A stretch of DNA of 64,000 nucleotides from Apricaphanius iberus (GCA_028564705.1 JAPXFQ010002755.1:868001-932000); one strand, 5' to 3'. Counted from the first letter of the stretch, positions 21,757-34,302 are shown. Numbers and translations are program-made. Notes: a model not told the origin generated them from the letters alone.

Positions 21757-21860
21757 GTTCCCAGAGGAAACAGCGTCAAGCTGGCAGCCAATCTGAGGAG
21801 AGGTTGGACGACCAGTCCCTCACCTTCAACGACCCACTCTGGCCCATACAGTGGGAACTG
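21757..21860 (+). CDS. proprotein convertase exon B (start of catalytic domain)
   Basis: A 104-bp exon with acceptor TTTTTGTGTTTGCAG and donor CTG|GTGGGT. Joined in phase with exon A it encodes SSQRKQRQAGSQSEERLDD, then QSLTFNDPLWPIQWEL. FNDPxxPxQW is the hallmark start of the S8B catalytic domain, where the family shares F/MNDP(K/L)(W/F/Y). An R-K-Q-R site precedes it and could be an alternative propeptide cleavage point. The linker between R-D-K-R in exon A and FND is about 35 residues, clearly longer than in the family members I know (roughly 5-15). Confidence 0.85.
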
Positions 21861-22307
21861 GTGGGTGTAAATATCCGCGTGGGTGTGTACCTCGTCGTTG
21901 CTCTTATCTGGAAGTATCCCCTCTCTCCTCTCTTCCCGTCTTAGCAGTGAAGGGTGTTTTTCTGACAGGCATAAGTCAGACAGGCTTTCACGTGTGACTG
22001 GAGAAGGAGACAGAGGATAGAGAGATAAGAGGATCATAGAGAAGGAAGGAGAAGGGGTGAGCTGTCCATGTTGAACTGAGACAGATGTCTGAGATTGATG
22101 AGGCTTGGAGAAACACCAGCGCACAGCTGGGCTGAAACAACAAGACATCCTTATGCTTTTGCTGTCCTGCTCATACTGTTCGGCCAAACTGTGTTTCTAA
22201 GGCAAAGCAAGAATACAGGAACAGTATATTTGGACAGGATAAGGTCACTTTACTTTGAAAAATGTTCACTTCACCCCTGCTCACATAAATACAAATGATT
22301 TTCTCCT

Positions 22308-22309
<2 letters not shown>

Positions 22310-22368
<59 letters not shown>
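22310..22368. repeat. (TA)n microsatellite
   Basis: Nearly pure TA dinucleotide repeat followed by a short T run. Confidence 0.95.
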
Positions 22369-22929
22369 TTTTTTTTTTAAAATAATCACTAACAGTAATA
22401 AAACTAATGGAAGTTGACAACACTGTAATAAGGCTGTCGGGGACTAAGCAGTAAAGCATACAGGACACAGGTGTTTAATTGAAAAGTGGATTTATTTATT
22501 TTTTTATCTACCCCAAGTTTAAAAAAAATTATTGACTAGTTCACAACTTGGACAGGCTGGCCAACAAAATAGGTCAGCTCATTAAACTGAACTCAAAATC
22601 ATAAGTAACAGAACTTTGTTGGGGAAAACAATAAAAATTGAACACCAGGTTAGCTAAACCATATGAGACACATGGAGTTAACAAAATGGCTGCCCCACAG
22701 CACAATTGCACAGAACAATGAAATATACTTCTAAAAGATAGAAAGAAAAAAAAGGTAATGAAGCATTTGGTTCTGTCTAGTAGGCTGTTAGTAGAACTTT
22801 AGGTCCCTGAGACCAGAAAGTAGTATATGCAAGTATGCTTTAAAGTTAGTGTGTAGTCTTTGCAGTACATCTTTGAAAATAGCCATTAAAATATTATGTA
22901 ATAATAATTACGTAAAGCACATTAATTGC

Positions 22930-24090
22930 AAAAATATTGGCGATATTGTAAAATATGACTTTAAAAATCAGTTTTAAAATACATAGGCGTGGGTCCTCTT
23001 ATCAGGGAAAAGCCATATTACATGACATTTTTACTTCTACAAGAGCCCGGACGGGCAAAGCGCACGGAACACGCCCGCTATTAAGACATTAATTTCCCCT
23101 CAAAGTGCAAAAAGGTTTAGCCCTAAATACATTTTTGCCACTAGTGTCACTAGTTGGACCTCCGTTGTTGAGTTTCTTACTCGAAGACACAGATATCGCA
23201 TGCTTGTGATAATTTAGGTATGTACTGCCCCCTACAGGCCGAAAATTACACACTCTGCCTTTAGTTTACTATTTTTTTAACTAAAAACAAGAGAGTATAC
23301 TTTCAGCTTACTCTTAATGCACTTAGTTGAAGATATAATTTGCAAAGTTTATATTATTTATATTTGGCTTTTAAAAAATATATTAAATGTCTAAGTATAC
23401 TTAGCTTATACTTATATTTAAACTTTTTACTGATGTACTTAAGTGGTAATGTATTAATAGTACATTTAATTTCAGATAGTTTTACACAGTGGACTGTTCT
23501 TTAAACTGCAGTGACAAGGTTAGAAACTGAGGTTACATTGTACTGGAAATCTTTGAAGCAAAATAAAACACCCAAATCTATGGTTTGTCACATTTTTTTT
23601 CAAACTTAGCATTAGAAATGTAGAAGAAGTATAACTACCCAGTTGACTCTGAGTTACGATTTTGGCTTGTAATTGGAGGGTTGGCAGTTCGAGCCCCAGC
23701 CCTGACTCTCCCTGATGAATTTCACAGTTTACTTTTGGTAATCTAAAATGGGCACTAGAAGTTTACTCTTAGTAAACTAATAGTATATGTGGAAGATTAC
23801 TCTGAGTATACGTTAAAGTGTACTTTCATTAACTAAAGATAGACTTAAAGTTCATTACAAGTAAACTAAAAGCATACCTAGAACATGACTTTAAGTGTAC
23901 TTCAAAGTATACTTTTATAAACTTAAATTGGGCCAACTGAGTAAAAAGAAGTATATTTGTTATTAATCTACTAGTATATTTGTATTAGTGTACTTGGAGA
24001 ATTAAAGTATACTTTGGGAAATATACTTTTCTATACTTGAGTATACTTAATAAAATATACTTAAGGTATACTATTCTTTGGTCAGGGATG
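22930..24090. mobile_element. MITE-like repeat rich in AGTATACT palindromes
   Basis: From about 23330 to 24080 the word (A)AGTATACTT and close variants (AGTACACTT, AGTTTACTT) recur every 20-60 bp on both strands, ending TATACTATTCTTTGGTCAGGGA. I recognise this as a family of non-autonomous elements common in fish, but cannot name the superfamily. The left boundary is uncertain, and the start may be the GGGTCCTCTTATCAGGGAAA region near 22990, whose TATCAGGGA partly mirrors the right end. Confidence 0.5.
23640..23725 (+). repeat. tRNA-like/SINE-like fragment
   Basis: GGCTTGTAATTGGAGGGTTG followed by GCAGTTCGAGCCCC resembles the T-arm/B-box of a tRNA-derived SINE seen in fish. No A-box and no ends are visible. 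Confidence 0.35.
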
Positions 24091-25479
24091 CCTTTCGCCA
24101 ATCAGGAAAGACAAGCCAAACCCCCAAGTATCTCAAAAAATAAAAATACATTAACACAACATTAAAAAGAATTTTGACCTTGCAATACTGATTTTTGTTT
24201 ACTCCATATAATCACTGTAATATGTGATGGGGCAATAAATGTAGGAAACCATGTATTGGATGATGATTGACTAAATAGTCAAACAAAGTGAAGTAAAATA
24301 GAGGAGAGATGTTTATCTTACCCTGTGTGGCTTGCTATCACAAAGACATAATTAAATGTAAAGAAAGTTTGGATAACAAAAACAATGGATCTCTTTCTGT
24401 AGGTATTGCTTGTTCACACATCCTTCATCTTGTTTTTTAATAAAACATGGAGAAACTATGGAGAACTCACCAAAATATATTTTTTAATCTGTTTAAAAAT
24501 CATTATAAGCCAATATATATTAGAAAAGGTTGCAGTATAAAACTTTTTTGTTCTTGGAATAAAAAAAAATATATGTTCAACTTAGACTAATATCATTTGT
24601 ATATACAAAAAGCCTTTCACCTATAGTAATCACTACAGTAAACAGTGTATTCGAATACTATATACTGTATATGTATGTTGTTTTATCTGAGGCTGTGTAT
24701 GATATATTTCTATATGTAAGCAACTTCACTGGACTTCAGGATGTCAGCAGACACTCTGCCACCTACTGGGCTGCCTGAACAAGTTCACAAATATTTATTC
24801 AACCCCACATGGTTGGCAGTCATCCGTAGAGGCCATGTTCCTCAGAGACATCTTTCCGTTTCTTTTAAAAGTATTACAGATACAAATATTAATATAACCT
24901 ATTTTCAACTGCGTTGATATAATTTTGAGGTAATAAGTTTATCCTGAGAGAGAATTCAAAATAACCATCTGTCTCTTGAGGTGGACATCATGCACTGAAC
25001 AAAATTACAAAAAAATAAAGTATGCAGGCAATTTATCTTATACTATACTGTACATTTTTATACTACTACCATCACTCAATAAACAGTATTAACTTATTTA
25101 TCACCTACAAATTTCAAACTCTAAGTTGACAAACTGGATGAATACTGTAAAACCTCTACAAATAGGTAATTCTAATGTATGCTTCAAACATCATACATAT
25201 GTTTTTGGTCAAGTAGAACTAATTATAAAGGAGGACTACATGTAACAAAGGGACACTAAAAATGTCCAAATGAAGAACCAAAAGTTTTGTCTTTGACAGC
25301 CTATTTTAAACCAATAAAAAGTAATTTTCTCATAATAAGTATTACTTTTGACCTTTAAATAGTTTTTGCGGTGCTAGCCGCAGAACTACAGCTGCTGTTC
25401 CCAGTTATGCCAATGGAATTCAATGATAAATTATATCACTGATTACTCTATCAATAATAAATCCCTGGCATGTTATTGC

Positions 25480-25800
25480 TATAAATACCCTGGGCAAGCA
25501 TTTCTCAGCCAATCGACTCCGCAGACGTTCTTGAGTGACGCGCGAGGGCGTAATCTGGCAGAGTGTGGGGGAGGAGAGGCGGGCTCATAGATTCACCCAG
25601 GCAACCGGCAACAGATTGACTGACATCTCAGCTCTCGGGGCAAGTTGGAGGGATGAGAGTCAGGATGGGGGCGGAGGGTGGTGGAGACAGAGTTGAGGCG
25701 AGATGATGAAGAGAAATATGAGGCAGAGAGCTGAGAGCCTTAATTTGAGCGTGATTTGTAGCAACTACCCCGCTCTGAATTTGGAAATTTTATCGACAAC
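25480..25800 (+). promoter_or_regulatory. GC/CpG-rich island within the intron
   Basis: Markedly richer in G+C and CpG than the surrounding AT-rich intron. It contains GCCAATCG (CCAAT-box-like), GACGCGCGAGGGCG, GAGGCGGGCT and GGGGGCGGA (GC-box-like). It could be an internal promoter for a shorter transcript, an enhancer, or just a GC-rich remnant. No TATA box or initiating exon is evident. Confidence 0.35.
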
Positions 25801-26576
25801 ATTATTTTAGAAGCGGGGTATGATGCATGCGGTATTACATGAAGTATGACACATAAGTGATTATGTGATTTTAACTATATGGGTTGATTATATAAACAGG
25901 AATATAGGGCACAATTATCAATCACTAAGTAATCAGGAAAATGTAAAGCTTTCTTAAACTGAGGACCTTTCTCTCTCCGTTGCCTCCTTACCTCGCTCTC
26001 TTGATTTCACTCTGTTGTGTTTAATCAGCTTCTGGTGGAAGGAGATATTGATTGAGGGTCAGTAATCTTCTCAGGGTTTGGAGCTTGCCAGGCCGAGACA
26101 TTTGTATGCGCGTACGTGGATGTGTATGTTTGCTAAAATACAATGCGTGTATGCCATAGATTAATATTTTCATTACCTACTCTAGGCGAGTTTGGCCTAC
26201 CACACCTTGGTGACAAGTTTAGCTCTTCTACAAAGGTTCAAGCTAAGATGAATGCAGAAAATTGATCCAGTTGAGATCAAGAAGGAGAGGCATTTGGTCG
26301 CTTTTTGCTAGATTGGTAAATAGTATATTGGCTTCGATAAATTTATGAATTTAAAGAGCGGTGATGTGGCAGGTTGCTAGTATGCAAATGGCTCCAAACT
26401 TCATGACCTTCAAGTTAGTGTAGTGCATGGAGAGCTACCAGTGCATAGAGAGTGCCACAGGAATCAAGAAGTGAATACACTATGATGTACGAGTCTGGGT
26501 TCGACCTTTGGTATCACATTGTTTGTAGTGGAAAGTTTGGTGGAAGGAGGGATTATCGTATGCTAATGCTTTTCGC

Positions 26577-27201
26577 CAGGAATGTCCAAAGTGCGGCCCG
26601 GGGGCCATTTACAACCCTTGGACTCATTTGGTCTCATTTGGCCCTTGACCACCATTTTAAATCGATACATTCTGCAATTGGCACCACAGCATAAATGACT
26701 GAGAATTGAAATTCAATGAATGATACTTTCTTTCATAAGGGCATCATTTTTGTTTACAAATCAAAACGATTAGAAAATGATCCATGGCACAAAGCTAATT
26801 ATTTATCTTTTAATAATATTTTTTTGCATTCTTTTTAATTGCTAAAACAACTAACGCAAAAGCAGATATAGACAACCAAACATAGCTAAAAATAATGCAT
26901 ATTTTCTATAAATAGAGTGACCCAAACCATGTTCCTGAAATATGTGTAAGCTACTTGAAATTGTTTTCTTTTAAGGCAAACCTTAAAAGCCCTTTGTTTT
27001 GAATCTACAATCTTTTAAAAATCCCTTTTTTACAAGAATTCCTACTTTTGTGTTTCATTAAAATATTGCATCTTAATGTATTGTTAAGCTGGTAAAAAAA
27101 AACTGTAATTTTAACGTTAAAAAATATCTTATTTTTGTGGCCCATGGGCACTTTCGACTTGATGATTTTAGTCCTTTTAGCAAAAAGTTTAAACATCACT
27201 G
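26577..27201. mobile_element. hAT-type MITE
   Basis: The left end CAGGAATGTCCAAAGTGCGG and the right end (complement CAGTGATGTTTAAACTTTTT) share CAG-x-x-ATGT-x-x-AAA. GGCCCGGGGGCCA near the left and GGCCCATGGGC near the right form a subterminal inverted motif typical of a fish hAT family. I see no clean 8-bp TSD, so boundaries could be off by a few bases. Confidence 0.6.
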
Positions 27202-28535
27202 CATTAGCCTATGCGCTGTATGGTTGCTTATCATGGAATTGACCTGGACTCTTTTAGGATGCAGTATACAGAAACATTTGACCCAATTTCATGTTCACAG
27301 CTATGTGGAAACAGTTTGGGAAAGGCCTGGTCCATTTGAACATGACTGCACATGTGTAAGCACATGGATACGTTTGGTATGGAGGACCTTAACAAACAGC
27401 CACCTAGTCCTAACACCAGTGTCTTTAGGATAAATTACAGCAAATACTACAAGCCAGGTTACGTTGTACTACTCTGAAAAAATGATAAACTGTATAAACA
27501 GTAAAGCTGTTACAGCTGAAAGGGGTTAGCCGGTAAATTACCGTAAGAGTGGGACGCCGGGATCATTAAAGTTCATTTGTTTGCAAAGGTATGTATGTAA
27601 ATTGCTCTACTTTAGAGTTTTATTTAGACTTTCTGTTAAACTTTTTACTGCTATCACTAAATCATATTATAACTGCATGTGTATGAATTGAATCAGCATT
27701 CAAGATGCTTCTTTGCAGGCCTATATGTAAGTTTACAGAGGTGTGTGCCTTTTATGTTTGCATGCTTTAGGGTGGGTGTGTATATGTGTTTGTGCTGCTG
27801 CGTTTCGGTGTGTTTCCCCTAGAGCCAGGCCCAGTGTTCCGGTGGACGTTGGTCTGCTAGCAGCCTCCATTCATCTGCCTTATTCGTTCACACTACAAAG
27901 CACTGCAGCTCCCCGGATGCTACCCGCCAAACACACAAACAAATGTACACGTACGCACATGGAAACACACACAATCCCCCAACAGAGACATTTTTTCCAT
28001 TGTGGTTTTTCTTCCTTTTTTTCTCTCTTAATCATAGCAACGGTTAAAGGACTGACTTTGAATATCAAATTAGCTGTGTGTGTCTGTGTGAGGGTCTTTC
28101 TGCGTGGGAGAGCGAGATTTGGGAATCCGTTGACATTTCTAGTAAGTCTGTGCGCGCGCGCGGCCTTTACACGCTGCTTTTAAGTGTCAGGTTTTTTGTT
28201 CCTGTGAGCGTACTGCATGTTTGCATTGGGATGCAACATTAAAGCTGTATTAAGTGATCAAGTGGATGTATGCAGTTTGTGGGGATAGTGAGTCTCTGGG
28301 GAGTTGCTGTGATGGGTATTTCACCTTAATACGGTGGTGTTATTTCTCTGCTGTAATGTGCAGATATCTATGTGTTTCTGTAGAGGTGGATTTGTGGGTT
28401 GAGGTGAAGGGAGAAGGTCTGTCTGGGTAACTTGTTAATGAAATTTCTAAGTTCTTTATGGCACTTGAAACCATGTGTATGTTGGAAGATGCCCGCACCA
28501 TCACTTATAGAAATACGAGTTCTTTAGTAAATATT

Positions 28536-28800
28536 TGGGCTGCACAGTGGTGGAATTGGTAGAACTTTTGCCTTGCAGCAAGAAGGTCCTGGGTTTGGAT
28601 CCTGGCCTGGGGTGTTTCTTCATTGAATTCGGATGTTCTTGGCTCTTTGTGCCCGGGTACTCCCACAGTCCAAAAACAACTGGTTGCTCTAAATCATCCT
28701 TGAGTGTGCTTGCTTGGTTGTTTGTATTGTGTCCTATGTTGCTTTGCGCTTCCAGGGTGTATCCCGCCTTTACTGCTTGACTGTTGGAGATAGCCACTCC
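28536..28800 (+). mobile_element. old copy of the tRNA-derived SINE
   Basis: GGCTGCACAGTGGTGGAATTGG, GCCTTGCAGCAAGAAGGTCC, the B-box region GGTTTGGATCC and GGGTACTCCCACAGTCCAAAA follow the same order as in the SINEs at 17841 and 53975, but with heavy substitution and deletions. It ends near AATGGATTGGTGGAT. Confidence 0.75.
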
Positions 28801-30068
28801 CAAAATAATGGATTGGTGGATCGTAAATGTGTATTGACCTGTGCTGATACTGAGCTGTATCAAAACCACCTAGTGTAAGCTGTCTGTGTTTCACTATGGT
28901 CCCACTAGAATAACTTGACCCTGGATTTTTGCAGTTATTTGGCGTTAAACGGAAAGACGTTGGCATCAGATGACTGGAGTCATCATTGCACAGAGTTGAA
29001 AACGGTGGCCTATTTCTGATCTCAATTTTTAGTGAAGCTACCTTGAGCCCATAGACTTTGAGCTTAGGTAGTATTTAAGTGAACAATAAGGGTTGCTGTT
29101 TGTCTTTGCATGTGTGCCCTGTTTTAATAGTGTTGGCTGTTCTTGTGTAGGAAACCTATGCTTTACAAAAACTTATTTGATCTCTCTTTCTTAAAAACAT
29201 AATTCCCATACATTCTAACCTAATATTAATTAAAACTCTGATGCCCATAAACCTGACACTTACTGTTAGTTGATTATCGCCTTTTTTTCCCCCCATAGAC
29301 ACATCATATTCACTGTGCACTCAATGCATTTGCACCTGCTGTTTATTTGATGGGATCTCCATTATTTTCCACCTGAGTGGTTGACAATCTTCCTGGGGTA
29401 CAGTTAACAAAATATAATAATCATGCACATTACCCGAATGACAATTTCATATATGACATTTTATAAACAGATTACATAGAAAAGACAGATGCAATTAACT
29501 TGTCAATTTCCAGCCGTCAATACATTTCAGGTAGATCCAAAGCTAATATTAAATTTTAATATTTTTTTAAAGCGTAAATGCCAATTGGTTGGATGCTCTG
29601 TGGACAGCAGATTTTTGCAGGAAGTCTTGTGTGTGTCTTGGCACGTTTCACCTTAAATTTAATACATTTAATAGACATCGAGATACAATGCTGTGCATTC
29701 TAACAGTATCAGTAGAATATGGACATCTACGGACTGCGAGCAGCCTTTTCCTGAACAAACTGCACCTTTAATCAGTCAGACTCTGGAATACTCTTGCATG
29801 GAGCAGTTTCACATGCCACATGCATGTTTATTAGTGACAAATGAAAAATATAATTCACATACTTGCCAAAAAGTAGCCATAGATTTGATCTTAATTTTTT
29901 CCCCTTTTTGTTTGCCAAGGACGCATCATGAATCCACTGCTCTTATTCCCTCTTGCCCTGTCTGCAGCGCAGTGTGTGGGGCACACACAGCAGGGGACCC
30001 AAAGTCCTAATTTCAAACCTGCTCTTTGCTGCTGTTATGATTTATTCCTGCAATCATAGTAGATCAGC

Positions 30069-30808
30069 TAGGGCTGAACGATAATTTGGCAGAATTATCA
30101 AAATATAAGACTACGATCAGCTGTTTTAAGCAGGACTCCCCTCTCCTAGCTCGGTATAAATTTGTTACAGACAGACACAGGGAACTTACCCAGGTCGCGT
30201 TGTGCTGCTAACAACACCTGTGGCTTTTTAAATGTCCCTCCCGGTCCTCAGAAGCGAAAAACACGTTAAAAAACACGACAGGGTTGGTTAGACCTACCGG
30301 ATTCAGCTCTCAGTGACTGGACTGCAGTGTTCTGGGATCCGTCTACACTCTGGTGAGTATCTGGTTAACAGCTGAAGAGCTGAAGTGAATTTGAATAAGC
30401 TTTATTGACAAACTAAAGCAAAGGTTTCAGCCATTAATATTATAAAGTGTCGTAAAATGTTTAAAACATTAAAAAGCATCAAGATAAGCCTTTAATTTAA
30501 ATTACTAACATAATTAAAAAAATATGTATAATATAATGGTTAATAATATTACTTTTCTTTTCATTTACTGATGTTACTCAAGTATCTTGATTTGTTTCAT
30601 ACAAATTTAATTATGATAAAAAAAGTGTTTGAAAAATGTATTAATTAAATTCCTAGTTAAAATTAGTTGGTTGAAGAATGACAAAATGACCGGGGAGGCA
30701 CTTAAGATATATATTTTACTCTTTGTGATATTTATCGATAATTATCGATATCGATCAACATGACTACTCCTTTATCGATATGCTTTTTTTCTATATTGCC
30801 CAGCCCTA
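30069..30808. mobile_element. hAT MITE with 8-bp TSD
   Basis: The ends TAGGGCTGAACGATAA and (complement) TAGGGCTGGGCAATAT are inverted and flanked by the perfect 8-bp duplication AGATCAGC (30061-30068 and 30809-30816). No transposase remains in 740 bp. ATCGATA words cluster at the right end. Confidence 0.92.
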
Positions 30809-31306
30809 AGATCAGCCGCAAATGAAGGACAACCAAAGGATGTAAAATTGTTGCGGCACACACAATTTTGCACTCTTTCTTTTGATCTTTGATAAATCAG
30901 GCCCTTAGTCTTCCTTTTAAAGGGGCTGTATCATGTTTTACAGCTTTCAACTTCTAAGATAGCTAATATATGATAAAATGGTAACGTTGGTACTTGTATA
31001 CTGTAGTTGATATTAGACCACGAAGTGAAACGGCTCGTTTCTCTATAAACCCTAGCACTCAACTTTCAACCAGTGATGTCACCAGTTGAACACTCAGTTG
31101 ATTTCTAGGAGAGGGAGGGGCAGCTGCTCAGAGAGCAGAATTCAGGAGGATTACTCAGACATGCGTGAATTAAGCTAAAAACCACTCTGGTGGGTTTTTT
31201 TATGGGAAAATTGCATTGCCAGATGGTTGAAAACTCCAAAAACTTGATTTTGCATGATATAGACTTTTTAAAGTTGATACATAATCATGTATTTGTGTGT
31301 GTTCAG

Positions 31307-31412
31307 TTTGCACAGGGTGAATACAACTCCAGCGGGTTTGACCTGAATGTGATGCCAGCTTGGAAGAACAACATAACTGGCAATGGAGTGGTCGTCACCA
31401 TCATTGATGACG
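31307..31412 (+). CDS. proprotein convertase exon C (catalytic Asp)
   Basis: Acceptor TGTGTGTGTTCAG, donor GACG|GTGAGT. It follows exon B in phase 0 and reads FAQGEYNSSGFDLNVMPAW, then KNNITGNGVVVTIIDDG, ending in phase 1. The Asp of TIIDDG corresponds to the first residue of the Asp-His-Ser triad of subtilisin-like convertases. D-L-N-V-x-x-A-W and TGxGVVVT are family signatures. A second AG nine bases downstream (31314-31315) would also keep the frame and drop FAQ. The His- and Ser-bearing exons were not found in the remaining 32 kb; the next family exon is usually only about 40 bp and could be missed. PCSK1-, PCSK2- and PCSK7-like features are mixed, so I give no gene symbol. Confidence 0.93.
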
Positions 31413-32942
31413 GTGAGTCTAATATCATTGTAACATCCGACCTGATGCAATGACCCAATGGGTTACTGCAAAGGTTCTGGAAGCCCACATTCGGTGTTAA
31501 GATTGCAAAATTTAATTTAAACCCCCACCCCAAAAAAACCCCCAGCAAACCTTTGACACCTCTGACCCAGAGTAAAGAGTGTGAATGATTTATCTAAGCT
31601 CCCCAAGCTGCACCACCACCTTACCTCCATCATCTTCGTTTCAGTCACGCCACAGTGACAATTCATTTCTCTCTGATTGCTGGGATATCTGGCAACAGGG
31701 GAAATGAGAGAGCAGCATCTTATGGGCTCATTCATCAAGAACTAATTGAACCCTCACTTGTCTCGAGTGCTGATAGAGCGGAGTAGTTGTTGGAGTGTGA
31801 AGGTGTGTTGGAGCCACTGTCTTTTTGAAGTCAAGAAGCTCTGATTGTGTCTTCTTGGTGCAAAACTGACAGAGTTATTCGAAACAAATACACTTTTCTC
31901 CACTTGTGTTCATGCGCCTTTTTTTTTCACGTTAACATGCATGTGTGCGGTGTGTTTTTTTAAACTTCTTGTTGTAAGGCTGCTTTTGTGCTGAGTTGTG
32001 ATGGAGAGAAGGCCTTTTCTTTGCTTCTCATCCCGCTGCAATCTGACTGTACCGTGGTGTGTGCTGAGTGTGTGTTTGTGCGTGATGCATGGTAGGAGGT
32101 GAAGTGTGGGTAAAGGAGCAAGCAAGGCAGTGAGAGACTAAGAGAAAGAAATTATAAAGAGGAAGGATACAGAGAGAAATGTCAGGAGATGGGAAAAGCA
32201 AAAAGGATTCAGAGTGGGTGTACGTGTTAATGTATGTGCATGGATGAGTGTGTGCATGAGAGAGAGAATTAGACTTGCACCAGTGAATCTCCCCTCCTCT
32301 GAGGCCATTGTACTCCGCTCCACCTCTCTGTATTGATTCCACTGGGCAGGAGCTCCCTGGCTCCTACTCTTTCGTTCTCTGTCTTCCCTTTCTTCTGTTT
32401 TCCTTTATCATTTTTCCCGCTCTCTCTTTGTTAACTAGATGGACACGTTTTCCTCCTTCCTTGCATTCCGTCTTTCCTTTTCGCTCTTCCTCTATTTTCC
32501 GTCCTTTACGCCTTTCTTCCAGGTATTCTGCCTCTTCCAGCCAAAGGATCTTGTTCCCTCTAACCTTTAGCCAACCTTTCAATCGATGCCTATTGATTTT
32601 AATATCACAATGAAATAAATTATTTCTCTTTGAGTGAAAGCGTCCATGACTCAACCAGCCATTGCGTCTTTCTCCATCTCTGTCCTTCAGCTCTATCCCT
32701 TTGTTTTAGAGGTAATGTAATTGGTATCTGAGGCTGATCCTCCTAAAACATTGAATCACATTTAGCATGCCACTTCCAATTTATGAACCCGTGTCTAGGT
32801 ATGCTCAGAGTCTCTCCCTCTTTTTTTTTTTTTTTTTACAAATGCTCTCCTACAATATGCACTACCAGCCTTAGTTTTGTTTTATTGCTGTGGCTCATAA
32901 ATTCTCACCATGACATTTAAATGCTTGATAAATACCACCTTT
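31413..32942. other. intron sequence, pyrimidine-rich in part
   Basis: Presumed convertase intron. A strongly pyrimidine-biased stretch lies at about 32350-32560 (runs of CTTTCTTC, CTCTCTC). No exon could be supported. Confidence 0.4.
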
Positions 32943-33990
32943 AGTGCCTTGCAGAAGTGTTCACACACCTTAGATATTTTTCACATTTTGGGAACCACAA
33001 ACCTTAGTTTATTTTATAGTGATTTTAAGCGCTAGACAATGATTGTGAAGTTGAAGAAAAAGGGCAATTTCAATTTATTTATTTCTTCTACAAATAGAAG
33101 CCCAAGAATTATATCAAGCATTACTCTGATCCCCTCAATTTCTCCTCCCTATCAAAATTCACCGAAAAGTAATTTATTCTAAGTAGAAATCCAGCTGCTC
33201 TTTGACAAGATATGTCCAGCGATACAATGTAAATCGGGTTCTGTTTCATCCATTCCATTAGCTACAGTGTAACGCTTATCCTTGGGTTATGAAACAATAT
33301 TCCAAGGTTCGAATATCTTATATACAGTATGCGGAGGAGGACCACAGCCACAGAAAAAAAAGCTACTTTTTTCTATAATTTCAGAATCTTGACTTTACTC
33401 TATAAATTCTGACTTACATCTGTAATTGTTATTATTTTGCAGAATTAGGTTAAAGGCAGAATTCTTTTTCCGTTGCCCTAATCCTCTTCCATACACAGAG
33501 CTTTTTTCAGTTCATCGTTCAAGAAAGTAAAGAGTAGGGAACAACTGTAACACTATACAGCAGTCCACCTACAGTGACTCTAAAAAGTATTATTAAATAG
33601 AAATATGTAGCATATTATAAGTGATTGTCTAAATATTCACCCACTTAAAGTCAGCATTTAGTAGACTCACCTTTGGCTGCAATCATAGCATCAAGTTTAT
33701 GTAGATAATGCAACCAGCTGGCACATCTGGATGCTGCAGTTTTCCTCGTGAAACCGTTCCAGCTCTGTCAGGTTGTATGGGGCTCAACTCTGAACAGCTC
33801 TTTTCAAGTCCTGTCACAAATTCACTCCAGAACCTCCATCTTGTCGTCATCAAACCACTTCTGTGTAGCTTCAGCTGGTTGCTCCAGGTCGTAGTCTTAG
33901 TGGAAAATAAATGTTCCATAGTTCTCTTGAAGATGGCAAAAGGATTTGTCTATATTTTGCTGCATTCATTTTACCTTCCTACCTTACCTG
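32943..33990 (-). mobile_element. Tc1-like transposon relic
   Basis: GTGCCTTGCAGAAGTGTTCA at 32945 is the characteristic terminal sequence of an old fish Tc1 family. From 33660 the plus strand reads CACCTTTGGCTGCAATCATA, CACATCTGGATGCTGC and CCAGCTCTGTCAGGTTG, the antisense of that family's transposase, through ATTTTGCTGCATTCATTTTA at 33955-33975. The middle (33120-33590) is not alignable by eye. The ORF on the minus strand at 33683-33919 is a shadow of this relic. Confidence 0.65.
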
Positions 33991-34050
33991 TTTTTATTCT
34001 TGTAAAGCACTTTGTGAGTTTTATCTGTGAAAGGTGCTATATAAATAAAT
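33990..34050 (+). mobile_element. LINE 3'-tail fragment
   Basis: TGTAAAGCACTTTGTGAG followed by GAAAGGTGCTATATAAATAA is the conserved 3' end of L2/CR1-like fish LINEs. Confidence 0.6.
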
Positions 34051-34301
34051 CTCTAAGGGATATTCAGGTTGATTTTTTTGTTGTTGGTATATATCCCCTG
34101 ATTTTTACTTTTCAGTAATCCTTTCTCTGATTTGCTCGTGTTCTTTATTCTTCATGCTACAATGATAGTCATGAATACTGATTAATCAGTGAATGGACCT
34201 TCCTGATACTAGTGTCTTTATACTATAAAATCACTCAAAACACACAAACTGCACCCAGGTGATCTCCATTTGACTTATTTTCAGACACTAGCTGTAATTG
34301 G

Positions 34302-34302
<1 letters not shown>

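Larger units (their letters stand above)
21861..31306 (+). other. intron between convertase exons B and C
   Basis: About 9.4 kb. It contains a (TA)n tract, the AGTATACT-rich MITE (22.9-24.1 kb), a GC-rich island (25.48-25.80 kb), hAT-type MITEs (26.6-27.2 and 30.1-30.8 kb) and an old SINE (28.5-28.8 kb). The stretches 24.1-25.4, 27.2-28.5 and 28.8-30.0 kb hold nothing I can name beyond (CA)n/(TG)n-rich patches near 27.75-28.17 kb. Confidence 0.55.

Noticed and set aside
27480..27580. Possible tRNA gene
   Set aside because: No cloverleaf with paired acceptor and T arms could be drawn. The tRNA-like boxes in this window belong to SINEs.
27743..28183. 146-codon ORF with many Cys and Arg
   Set aside because: Generated by (TG)n/(CA)n and CG-repeat sequence; low-complexity origin.
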